From Hepsetus odoe (taxonomy: Eukaryota; Chordata; Actinopteri; Characiformes; Hepsetidae): a stretch of 64,000 nt of DNA. Made by a program: the position numbers and the translations under genes. Position 1 is the first letter of the stretch, and each line of letters opens with the position of its first letter. The stretch spans positions 28,927,687 through 28,991,686 of the forward strand of contig CM029372.1 of NCBI GenBank assembly GCA_017165825.1, given 5' to 3'. Under the pieces are notes generated by a model. It worked only from the letters and a program-made list of their open reading frames with translations, was not told the origin of the DNA and did not search any database. Shown here one piece after another: positions 44,201-56,200 of the stretch.

Positions 44201-47200
44201 TGCAGGCGGTCCATTCTTTGAGCTCCTGGACCCCCGTTTGGCGGTCACCCAGCGTTCCCTTGAACATGCCGCTGGTGCTGGCTCCAAACCGGCTACGGCT
44301 GGGCCCGGAAGGTCTACAGCCGAGTCTAACTCGGCCAGCGGCTCCGACTGAGCCGGAACTACGTGTCCCTCGGTCTGACTACGCTGAGATAAAGTACTAA
44401 TGTGCCCCTCCAGAACACGAATCCTGTCCTCCAACTGCATTACAGTTACACATTTCCTACAGGTATAAGAGTCTACATGGTTGGACGGACAGTCTACGCT
44501 GTACATGCCGCACGATAAACACAGCACAAAAGAGGATGTCATGGTAACACTTACGTTAAATGTGGAAGTTTTTTTTTTTTATCAAGAAAGCGTTGTGTCC
44601 GAGGCCGCAAAGCTTGCTGCTTGTTCCGTCCGGGTCTCTTTCCCACAATGCACCGCCATCTAATGGGGTATCTATATCTGTAAGGATATGTATATCTAAT
44701 GGGGTATCTATATCTGTAGAGGTATCTATATCTAATGGGGTATCCGTATCTGTAGGGATATCTGTATCTATAGGGGTATCTGTATCTGTAGAGGTATCTA
44801 TATCTAATGGGGTATCTGTATCTGTAGAGGTATCTATATCTGTAGGGCTATCTGTATCTAATGGGGTATCTATATCTATAGGGGTATCTGTATCTGTAGG
44901 GGTATCTATATCTAATGGGGTATCTATTTCTGTAGGGATATCTATATCTAATGGGGTATCTGTATCTGTAGAGGTGTCTATATCTAATGGGGTATCTGTA
45001 TCTGTAGGGGTATCTGTATCTAATGGAGTATCTATATCTGTAGGGATATCTGTATGTAATGGGGTATCTATATCTGTAGGGGTATCTATATCTAATGGGG
45101 TAACTATATCTAATGGGGTATCTATATCTGTAGGGGTATCTATATCTGTAGGGGTATCTTTAAAATCTTTAAATCTTTAAAAACTTTGTAAGTTTCATGC
45201 TCTTCCTCTTGTGGACACAGCCTTCTCAAGATGAGAAGCCCTGTTGCAGCAGTTAAATAAAGAAGTGGTGGTTGAGATTTCATGCTCCAGACCTGCGCTC
45301 GATTGTTCAATGTGATCTTAGAGATCTTTCCACCACAATACCTCCTCCTCCACCGCCATCAAACACTAAACCTCCTCTTTGTTCTCTTTTCCTCTTTCCT
45401 GGCAGCTCCATTCTCAACATCCTTCTCCTGGTATACTCCATGTCAAAAACCAACACAGTCTCATTTCTTTCACTTTGTCTCCAAACTGACCAACCTGCAT
45501 TGTCCCTCTAATACACTGGTTCCTAACTCTGTCAAGTCAAGTCAACTTTATTAATAAAGTACTTTTACAACAGTTGTTGTCACAAAGCAGCTTTACAGAA
45601 TCCAGTCCGAACTCCAGTTGGGTAAGACGAGGGCAACAGAGGCAGAACTCCCCAAAAAAGGTGGAAGAAGCCATGGGAGACACCAAGACCGAAAAGGGGA
45701 ACCTGTCCTCCTCTGGTCCACACTGGACCAGAAAGAAAGAGATTATAGAAGATCTGGAAGCAGAAACATTTACATTTACGGCATTTAGCAGACGCTCTTA
45801 TCCAGAGAGACATCCATGTCCTGATTACAGGGACAGTCCCCCCTGGAGACACTCAGGGTTCAGGGTCTCAGGGACCCAGTGGTGGTAGTGCTGGAGGTGG
45901 GATTCCAACCTGGGACCTCTTGATCCATAGATCCATAGACAAGTACCACCACTAGACCACTTCCACCAAACAGCTGAGATGAGGTGGATCTGCAGAGCTG
46001 GGTGAAAGTAGTCTAACCTCTCTGTTGATATGAGGTTTTGATCTGTATCTGTCTCTGTCTCGGGCAGCAGACGTGCTGGTTTGGTGTTTGGTTTTGGATT
46101 TCTTGTTGAATGATTTCAATCTTCTTGTTAAAGAAATTCATAAATGATCTCTATTGTAGATCACAGGTATCTGACCTTCAACTCCTCCATAGTTCTTCCT
46201 GAGTGTAGTTATTGTGTTGAATAGAAATCTAGGATTATTTTTATTGGTCTCAATTAAGAATTGGATTCTATTCTATTAAATGGATCGGTAGGCAGAACGT
46301 GTGAAAGTAATTGCCCTCTTATATTATATGAAGCTCTCAGTCCAAGCAGTGAAATGATTCTAGTTTTGTCAGCCGGCAGAGCTTCTCAAGCTTTCTTGTT
46401 CTGAATCTTTTATTTGTTAATGGTGCTACATTGTCTAACGTGTTCTCTAGATGTACAGTAAGATAATCCAGCTCTTCTGAACCAGTAATGAACTAATAAT
46501 CTTCTAAAATTAAATACCTAAACTGCCACACAGCCGTCCATCTCAAACTAAGAGAAAGGAATTAGATCTGTCCATTCCCATCCCTCCCAATGCAAATCTC
46601 AGTATCTTTAACTCTGATACCTCCAGCTCCACTTCCTATCTTTTCATCACTGTCTCCAACCCATATAACATAGCTGGACTCACCACCATCTCCAAACCAT
46701 ATAACATAGCTGGTATCACTACTGTTTCTAACTCATATAACATAGCTGGTCTAGCTACCATCTCCAGCCTGTAGAACAAAGCTGGCTCACTGGAAGTGAG
46801 AGATTGGACCTGTTTGTGCCATGAAACAGAAAGAGCAAAAAGAAGATTTAAATAAAAATATAGAGCCTCCGGTTTTGTGTCCTGTTCTGTTTGCTTGTAT
46901 TTTTCTGCCTCCCATCACAACCCTGTCACAGCACTTTTCAAACGACAGCGTTTGGACCCAACAACAGGTTAAAGATTTACATTGTGTTGTCAGATTTAAC
47001 AAGTCTGGCCTGTTTGTATTTATAATACAAATAAACTGCTCCAGGGTTTGTTTCAAAATGGACCAGAAGCCCATCGACCTGGTGGGCATCTGTGAGCCGT
47101 CGGCGAAGTTCATGGCTGGAGTGTTTTAGCTGCTCACACCTACAGTTAGAGAGATGATCTGCCTCTGATCAGGAACTTTAGTTCTCAGTGTCCAGAAACT

Positions 47201-50200
47201 GTGATTGGAAAATCAGCGCTGATATCGTTTACTGTGATGGCCAGCTGAATCTGAATGATTTAATTGATCAGATCGTCAATAGCTCGTTTTTGGATTTAGC
47301 CACCAAATTTGATAAACTGGTAATGGAGACTGGTAAAACATTTAGAATTTTAGAGTTTTATCAATACAACTTTGTTACTGAATTCTTCTTTTTTCCTAGA
47401 CTGAGAGACGTAACTGCTGACCTGACTTTCAGAGTGACGAAAACACCAAAAGAAGCCATAATGGTATGTTCAAGAAAAGATGTTCCTAAAGTGTTCTTAC
47501 AATAATATAAGAAGAAATATAGGACTTTCAATCATGTTCTACACAAGAGTAGATCTGGAGATTGAAACAATTTGTTTTTACTTTTTATTCACAAAGTTAG
47601 ATATCTGAAACCTAAAGCCAACACTGTCCAATAGGAGACTTGATTATGTTCTAGGTTCTTTTTGATTCAAGCTCCTCGATGTCAGAGGAATGCTTTGATG
47701 AACAGTGCCAGATGACACGGATTGATGCTATTAAACAAGTGTTTGATAGCTTTTCCAACCGATCCATGGCTTACAGTTTTGACCACGTGATCTGCCTGGT
47801 CAAATTTAGTTCTTCAGTGAAAACCCTTCATACCTTCACAGAAAACCTGGAGACCTTCAAGGTATGTTCTGAATGGAGTGCAGTCTGTGTGAATTTGTCT
47901 TTCTATGTTGTGTCTAGATATAAAGTGAACTCTGTTTAGGCCTGTAGTGACTATTTTAACCTACTATTCATCTTTTTCTGATGTCCTTTTTGAGTTCTTT
48001 CAGTTATTTGTTATTATAACAAGAAATTAGCAAAGCAAAGACAAACATACATCAAACAAGCTTATTGAAACATCAAGGCTGAAATTGAGGAGAAAAACCC
48101 TGAAATCCACCGTTGATTCATTGATTGATTTCATTGATTTTTCAATAAATATAATAAAACAGAAGCTAAAAGTTAGGACACCCTCCTCCTAATAGCTAGT
48201 GTCCCCTCCTTTGGCTGAAATAACCGCAGTGAGACGCTTCTTGCAGCATCTACCAGTCTCTGACATCGGTCTGAAGAATGTTTGATTTACTCCTCACTGC
48301 AGAAGGAGCTGTGAGGTGTTTGAGGGGTTTCTTCATGTATAGCCCATTTCAGGTCTCCCCACAGCATCTCAGTGGGTTTAAGATCTGGGCTTTGACTCGG
48401 ACACCCCATTTCTTAGTCTACAAATCAATGCAGAACCAAACAAGAGAGCAAAACAATAAAACAAATCTTTCATATTTTATATCTTTCATTTCTTTCCGCT
48501 GAATTTCTGTACAGCAGTTGTAAAAAGCACTTGATAAATAAAACTGACTCAACTTGATATTCAGCTGCACAGGATTGTATTTATAAAACGAAATTAAATT
48601 TTACATTTAATTCCTGAAATATGTTACTACTTTCTACCTTTTCAGGAATACGTTCACGCTCTGCAGGCGTCGGGCATCACTTTACTATATGATGCTTTGA
48701 ATCATGGATGTGAAGAATTCACTAAAGTGAAAGCAAGATTCCCGGACTGCAGATGTCGTATTCTGTGTCTGACTGATGGCAATGATGTTGGGTAAGTGAT
48801 TTCCAACCCAAAACCCAGAGCCAATCAGCAGGACTGATTACTGTTATCTCACAGTGAGACGTTTGTAGGAGCACATCTTCAGTCCTGGTCAGATATCTTA
48901 ACATCTGCCCGCCAAAAGAGCTTCATGGTGGTGGTCTACTGGTAGGACACTCATCTGTGGATGAAGTTGCAGGTTGGAATCCCACCTTCAGCACCACCAT
49001 CAGGTTCCTGAGCAAAACCCTGAATCCAAAGTATCTCCAGGAAGACTGTCCCCATAAACAGGAAATGGGTGTTTCTCTGCAGAAAGGCTGTACATGTAAA
49101 TGGAAACATTTGAAAATAATTTTTGCTTGTTAAACTATTTTGTAAAATAATTTCAGCTCGACATGCAAATCAGTTGATGTTGCCAAAAAGCTGATGGGCC
49201 TAAACATCGTTGTTGATGCTGTGATTGTTGGAAAGGTGGACAACACAGTACTGCATGGAATCAGCAATGTCACCGGTTTGTCCTCATGTCCTCATGTCCT
49301 CTGTTTTAAAATTAAAAGAGTTGTTTTTGTTGGACATGGGGATGCCTGATGTCAACTTCTCTTTCTGTTTGAAGGGGGTTACTGTTTCAAGCCAGGGACG
49401 AGTAAAGCAGCTGTCCAGCTGTTTGAAATGGAAACCGTTCTGTCTATGGAGCTGAGGAAGGAAAAACCCAAGTTTCAAATACCTTCAGTTACAAGTGAGG
49501 TATGAAATCTAGTTTCTGAACTCAATATTCTAAATCTACAAAAATCAAAAATTACAAACTGTGTTGAGTGCAGTTTGGAGAATAAATTCAGGATCAAATA
49601 TTTCACTTTAATAATGGGAAAACTGTTTCATTTAGAACAGTCACCTTTAATATTCGGCCTAATCTTTGTCCAAAGATGTTTTTAATCCCAGGATATTTGG
49701 ATTTTCGGTGATGGCGGTTCAGTGGTAGGATACTTTTCTACAGACCAAGAGGTCGCAGGTTTGAATCCCACCTCCAGCACTACCATCATTGGGTTCCAGA
49801 GCAAAGCCCTCAACCCCCAGTTTAGAAGAAGGTTTTTAATCTGAACATTTGAGCACAGCAGTTACCATCTACACTATCCGAGTCTTTCATGAGGAGGGAA
49901 GCAGTAGAAATGCTCCCCAGAAGAAATGTTTTTGACAGAAATTATTTCTTTTATTTATGTTTTCTTTTCAGGAATATCTGAAGAAGATTTTTCAGACCCA
50001 TCCATACGATGAGAAACCAGAGACCAAACTCCCCCAACAGATACACAGTAAAGTGACGGTGACTCAGAAGTACGTCCTTGTGTCGTGTAGAGCCGTCATC
50101 ACCAGTTATATTAATAACTAAAGGATGACGTTGTTAATAATAAGAATCATAATCATAATAATCATAATCATAAAATAATTTGGGAGTCATTCTCTTGATT

Positions 50201-53200
50201 GAGTAATGAATTATTTTATTCAAAACCCTGAAATCTACAATGACCACCATTCACTTTAACAGGATCCTGCTGGTGTGGGTTCCAGTTCATGAATACTAAA
50301 ACAATCTGAGTGCTAACAGCTCCCTCTTGTGGAAAATGTTCAGACTGATCATGGCTCTAAAATAAACTTAAATAAACTTAAAATTCCTTGTTTATCATTC
50401 AAAGCATGTATGAATGTAGTATGAAGTTTAAACCCAAACTAACTCTGTACTGTTAGTAGACCCAAGGGGGTTGGGTAGCCGGTTGACCTTGGACCCTCAG
50501 AGGTTTTTTTCTCCACATAGTGGAGTTTTTGGTTCCTCTCCTCCGTAGTCGTCCGGCTTTAACATCTTAAACATCTATTACTGTAACCTGTTATCAGTGT
50601 AAAGTGCCTTGGGGCAACTTTGTTGTAAAAGGCGCTATACAAGAATAAATTTAATTGAATTGAATTGAATGTATATTTTAATCAAGTAATTGATTTCAAA
50701 TTGTAATCTTTAATTTAATTCAAGCATCACTGCTACAGTTTAACAGGTTTGTAGTTTTTTTACTTTTACTTTTTAATAATTACTTCACTATGTCTTATCT
50801 TCTACTTTTAACCAAGCCTGTTTCTAAGTGAAGCTGTAAAACTGCAGTAAGAAATAAATGTTGCAAGCATTTATAATCATTTTTAAAATTCCATTTCAAA
50901 TTATGTGTATTATTTTGTTAAAATCGTTGTTTTCTGTGTGTGATGCACAATCGTAGTGTAAAGTATTGATCTTGAATTTTATTTAATGCTACAAAAAATT
51001 TGTGCTTTCATTTGAATATAATTAACATTTATTTGCTTGCTTTCTTTCAGAACTATTGTTTTTTGTTTTTTGCTGTAGTAAACTTGAAACTCTCTAAATC
51101 TTTCAATGTAGTGTTCTGAAGAAGAAGATCTTGGAGTCTAAGTCAAGCCGCTTTATGGAGAAAGATAAACGGATTTTGGAGGAGCTGAAGAGTCTTCACT
51201 GTGACCCCCATCCATTCTGTACAGTTCTGCCTTCTGAGTCCGATTTCTGTGAGTATTAAGTTTACAGATAAACTGAGTCCTTCTTCAGTCCTCGGTGGAG
51301 TTTCTGGTATGTTTTGGGTCATTGTCGTGTGGCAGGGTCCAGCCTTAATGTTCTTACAGGTCTCACATGTTCCTCAAGCACCCTCTGATACACGGTAGAA
51401 TTCATGGTGGATTCTGTGATGCTGAGCTGACCAGGTCCCGCTGCAGCAAAGCTTCCCCAAACCATAACACTTCCACCTCCGTGCTTCACAGTTAGTATGA
51501 GGTTAATTTCCTGGAATGCGGTATTTGGTTTATGCCATACAAGTCTTCTGTTCTGGTTTCCAAATTAAATTTTAGACTCATCTGTCCAAAGAACATTATT
51601 CCAGATGGTGGAACGGCTGATTGCATGTTTTTTGAGATCATTTTAAATCCCTTACCAGACTTCTAAGCTGCTACAATCTTCTCTCTGAAGGCCTCAGAAG
51701 CTCTTTTGATCTCACCATGGTGTTCACTTATACCTCAGCGGTCAGGAGCACCAAACTAATTGCCTGAGTTTTAAAAGGACAAACCTCCTTCAGAATGCTG
51801 AGTAAGGATGTTCTAATCATGTGACCTGATGTGCTACACCTGTGTGTGATCTGAGCCATTTTAATTGGGAATAAAGGTGGGCGTGTCATAATTTATTCCT
51901 CACCAGAAATCACATTTCACAAAAGTCTTTTCTTCAGTCTAAATTGTTTAGGTATATTACTCATGTCTCCCTGTGTTGTTAAAACTGAGATTAAATATCC
52001 AATAATGTCCAAGAATGTTACAAAAGCACACAGGCTTTCATAGGGTGTCTTCATTTTTTCACATGACTATATACAGTGCCTTGCAAAAGTATTCACCCCC
52101 TTGGCATTTTTCATGTTTTGTTGCCTCACAACCTGGAATTAAAATGGATTGTTTGAGAGTTTACACCATTTCATTTACAGAACAAGGGGCAGTGGTGGCC
52201 TAGTGGTTCGGGCGTTGGCCCTATGATCGGAGGATCAGCGGTTCGAACCCCTTCCCAATAGGTTGCCCTGAGGTACGCTTGAGCAAGGTGCCGTCCCCGT
52301 CACACTCCTCCCTGCGATGGGCTGGCGACCTGTCCAGGGTGTGTCCCCCGTCCTCGCCCTGTGTGCGCTGGGTTGGACACCAGCACTCCCCCGCGACCCC
52401 GTTTGGGACAAGCGGCAGAAAATGGATGGATGGATGGATTTACAGAACATGCCTACAAATTCTAAGATGTTTTTTTTTATTGTGAAGCAAACAGCAAATA
52501 GGACAAAACAACAGAAAACTTCAGCGTGCATAACTGTTCACGCCCCCTAAAGTCAGTACTTTGTAGAGCCACCTTTTACCACCAATTCCAGCTGCAAGTC
52601 TCTTTGGATGAGTCGCTATTATCCACATCTTGCCACTGGGATTTTTGCCCGTTCCTCAAGGCACAACTGCTACAGCTCCTTCGTACTGGATGGTTTTCAC
52701 TTATGAGCAGCAGTCTTCAAGTCTGACCACAGATTCTCAATTGGATTGAGGTCTGGACTTTGACTGGGCCGTTCCAACACATTTAAATGTTCCCCTTAAA
52801 CCACTGGAGTGTTGCTTTAGCAGTGTGCTCTGGGTCATCGTCCTGCTGGAAGGTGAACCTCTGTCCTAGTCTCACATCACAGGCAGACTGACAGGTTTTG
52901 CTCAAGAACATCCCTGTTTTCAGTACCATCCATTTTTCCCTCAACTTGGACCAGTTTCCCAGTCCCTGCTACTGAAAAACATCTGCACAGGATGATGTTG
53001 CCACCATGTTTCACTGTGGTGATGGTGTTCTTGGGGTGATGGGATGTGTTGGGTTTGCGCCAGACAGCATTTTCCTTGGTGGCTGAAAAGTTTAATCTGA
53101 CTAGAGCACCTTCCTCATCTGGGGAGTCGCCAATAGGCCTTTTGGCAAACTCTAAACATGCCTTCTTGTTTTTAACATTAAGTAATGGCCCCTCTTCCAT

Positions 53201-56200
53201 GAAGCCCAGCTCTGTGGAGTGTAGGGCTGATTGTGGCCCTGTGGACAGATACTCCAGTCTCTGCTGTGGAACTCTGCAGCTCCTTCAGGGTTCCCTTCGG
53301 TCTCTGTGCTGCCTCTCTGATTAATGCCCTCCTTGCCCGCTCTGTGAGTTTTGGTGGGTCGCCCTCTCTTGGCAGGTTGGTTGTGGTACCATGTTCTTTC
53401 CATGTGAAGATGATGGATTTGATGGTGCTCCAGGGAATTATCAAAGATTTAGATATTTTTTAGAACCCAACCCTGATGTGTACTTCAACAACTTTGTCCC
53501 AGACTTGTTTGGAGCTCCTTGGTCTTCATGGTGTGATTCCTCTTGCTCAGTGGTGTTGCAGCTTCTGGGGCCTTTCAGAAAAGGTGTGTTTATACTGACA
53601 GATCATGTGACACTTAGACTGCACACAGGTGGACTTCATTTCACTAATTATGATTATGATGCTCTTTAGGGTAATTGGTTGCACCAGGATGTTTTAGGGG
53701 CTTCATGGCAACACATATGCATATGCCAGTTTTCAGTTTATTTATTCATTTATTTATTTATTACATTTATTTTTCTCATTTCACATCACCAACTTAGACT
53801 ATTCTATGCAGATTCATCACATAAAATAAGAAACATTCAAATTACAGGTTTGAATGTAACAAGATATATATATATATATATATCTGGCTCCGCATTACTT
53901 TTTTCTCAAGCCCAACTCTCACCCTGAAATGAAGCACTCAGTAGACATGGAAACATCCCATTTTAGAACAGTTTATTTTTTTAGCAGTTCCTCCTTTTCA
54001 GCCTCCCACCTTCAAAATTAAAGTACCTCCCAGACAAGAGGAAACAACTTTCCATTAAGCTTTATATATAAAATCTAACCCTGCCACTGGGGATTCACAA
54101 GGCAGTGTATTCTGGTCCCAGTAACAGATAAATGGGGAGGGTTATGTCAGGAAGGGCATCTGGTGTAAAACTTTTGTCAAATCACTATACAGACAACAAA
54201 ACAGACTGCCTATACATATATATATATATATAAAATCTGAGAAAAGTTCATTTTGAAAAAATAAAAAACATTTTATTATGATGTGATCTGATGTGAACCA
54301 GCCTGCATGCACTTGCTACGCCTTAAAGATCATTTCTTCAAATTTGTGTCTGATATGATTTGCTGATTAGACTCACTTTTGGACTGCAGGGGTCTGTTCT
54401 GATACGTGTTTTGTGTAGAAGAAGAAATGGATGACTGTTTTCTAGAATACTGTTCTGTTCATCTTTGTTGTTTGTGAATGGATCCGGAGGAACGCAGTCA
54501 TTTTACTGATGCCTCACTGTTGAGTTCACGGTCCTCTGGATATCAGAATGCTCTTTCTACTTTATCTGTACATAATATGAGCTTTATTATTGATGTGTTG
54601 TTGTTTTTAGGCTTCTGGAAGATTCTGATGCAGGGTCCTCCTGATACCCCGTATGAAGATGGGGTTTTTGAGCTCTACTGTGAGTTTGGTGAAAACTACC
54701 CCGTCAAGCCACCACTAATGAGATTTTTCACACCTGTATCCTTACATTCACAAACGGATCCGTTTGATCTTCTGCCAATCTTCACCACACGCTTCCACAA
54801 ATCCAACAGCAACCTACCCGTCCCACACACTCTTCTCACTCCTGCTGTCCGTTCACTTCCAGGATGGGAAACAGCTTTTCCCCTGAACATCTTTTAATAT
54901 AAGCATCTATTTCTATTATCAGTTTAACACAACACCAAGCCATTGCCCAGATTTATATGTCAAATATGTTGCACTATTTTTGCACACTTTTGCACAAACG
55001 TCACACCTAGCACTGGTCTGTTGTTGTCTTCTTGTGTTGCTTGTGCCTCTTACACATGTTGTAGTTTGATGTCATTGTGGATTCAAGATTTAAGCAGTTT
55101 ATATGTGACACACATACCGTATTTACTCGTGTATGAGTCGCACCCCTGATTTGGTGCTGAAATTTGGTCCAAAATGGATTTTTGAGGGATATCTTGACAT
55201 TAGATTTTGGATTACATGCAGGCCAAAATGCTAATATGTGTCTGTGTATCACATAACTCAGAAAAACTGGGTTTATAGTAAAATGTATTGATTTGCTCCG
55301 TACATGGTCACCGCTTTAGGTGTTCTAAATGGCGGCATGTGAATTTCCTGGATTGAAATTTGTGAAATTAAAGTGATTTTTTGTGGATGATGTTCAAGGA
55401 CACTGTCAGATTTGTACAGGTAAACATAGTTCTGTGTATTTTACTGGATAGAAAAGCACCAAAAACATGCATTCGGCAATAATTTAGAAGATAATTGGCT
55501 GGAAATCTGGAAATGTGAACGTTCACTGGTCTCTATGTGGAAGTGTCCATCACTGAAGAAATTCCCCGTGTATCAGTCACATTAATTCCCTGTGTGCAGG
55601 TCGCGCCCCAGTTTTTATAATGGATTTTGGTACAAATTTGTGCAACTTATACACAAGAAAATACGGTAGTTATTCAAGGACAACAAGGATCAGATGGTCA
55701 TGGGTTCAATTCCCAAACTGGGGTCTGTTGGTGAGGAAGTCCAGATCACACCAGCTGGAAGTTCAGTCCCAGGTCCCTCAGCTTAGTGCACAGTCTAAGA
55801 GGAACAATAGTGTTGAAGGCTGAGCTGTAATCTATGAAGAGCAACCTCACATAGTTCCACTTCCAACTCTCCATGTGGGTGAGGCTGGTGTGCAGGACGT
55901 GGAAGATGGTGTCCTCTGTAGATGTTTTTGACAGTAGGTGAGCTGGAGCAGGTCAACCGAGGAGCAGATAGAGTCTTTAACAAGTATCTCAAGCACCTTC
56001 ATGACTGGAAATATTGTTCTTCATCATTCAGACTGGAGGGCTAAACCTGCTTTGGGACAGGAACAGTGATGGGTCTCTTGAAAGAGTTTGAAAGGGTCTA
56101 TTCTTGTCTCAATAGCACAACAAAATGAAATTCAACCTCTGCGTTTCACCCACACACACTGTGCAGCAGGGGGCAGTTATTGAGGGCACCCGGGGAGCAG

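Larger units (their letters stand above)
40747..44657 (-). mobile_element. L2-type LINE, near full length, internally deleted
   Basis: The minus strand runs from a 5' UTR (ggtgcattgtgggaaag...) through ORF1 and a deleted ORF2 to a 3' UTR (gagaggaaccaaaaactccac in reverse) and a (TTTCAA)n tail at 40747. Identical atctaat at 40740-40746 and 44658-44664 is the target duplication, within the minisatellite. The complete 5' UTR suggests full-length insertion followed by internal loss. Confidence 0.93.

Noticed and set aside
43943..44351. Plus-strand frames opposite the LINE ORF1
   Set aside because: Antisense shadows of the esterase frame, also seen opposite 5597-6014.
44560..45180. A 206-codon frame of SNGVSVSVG repeats, also at 40498-40857
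   Set aside because: Translation of the 18-bp minisatellite (18 bases keep frame), with no start context or splice sites.
46821..47129. A possible extra exon with MDQKPIDLVGIC
   Set aside because: It has an acceptor-like site but ends in a stop with only a weak donor, and the flanking exons join in frame without it. Kept only as an uncertainty.
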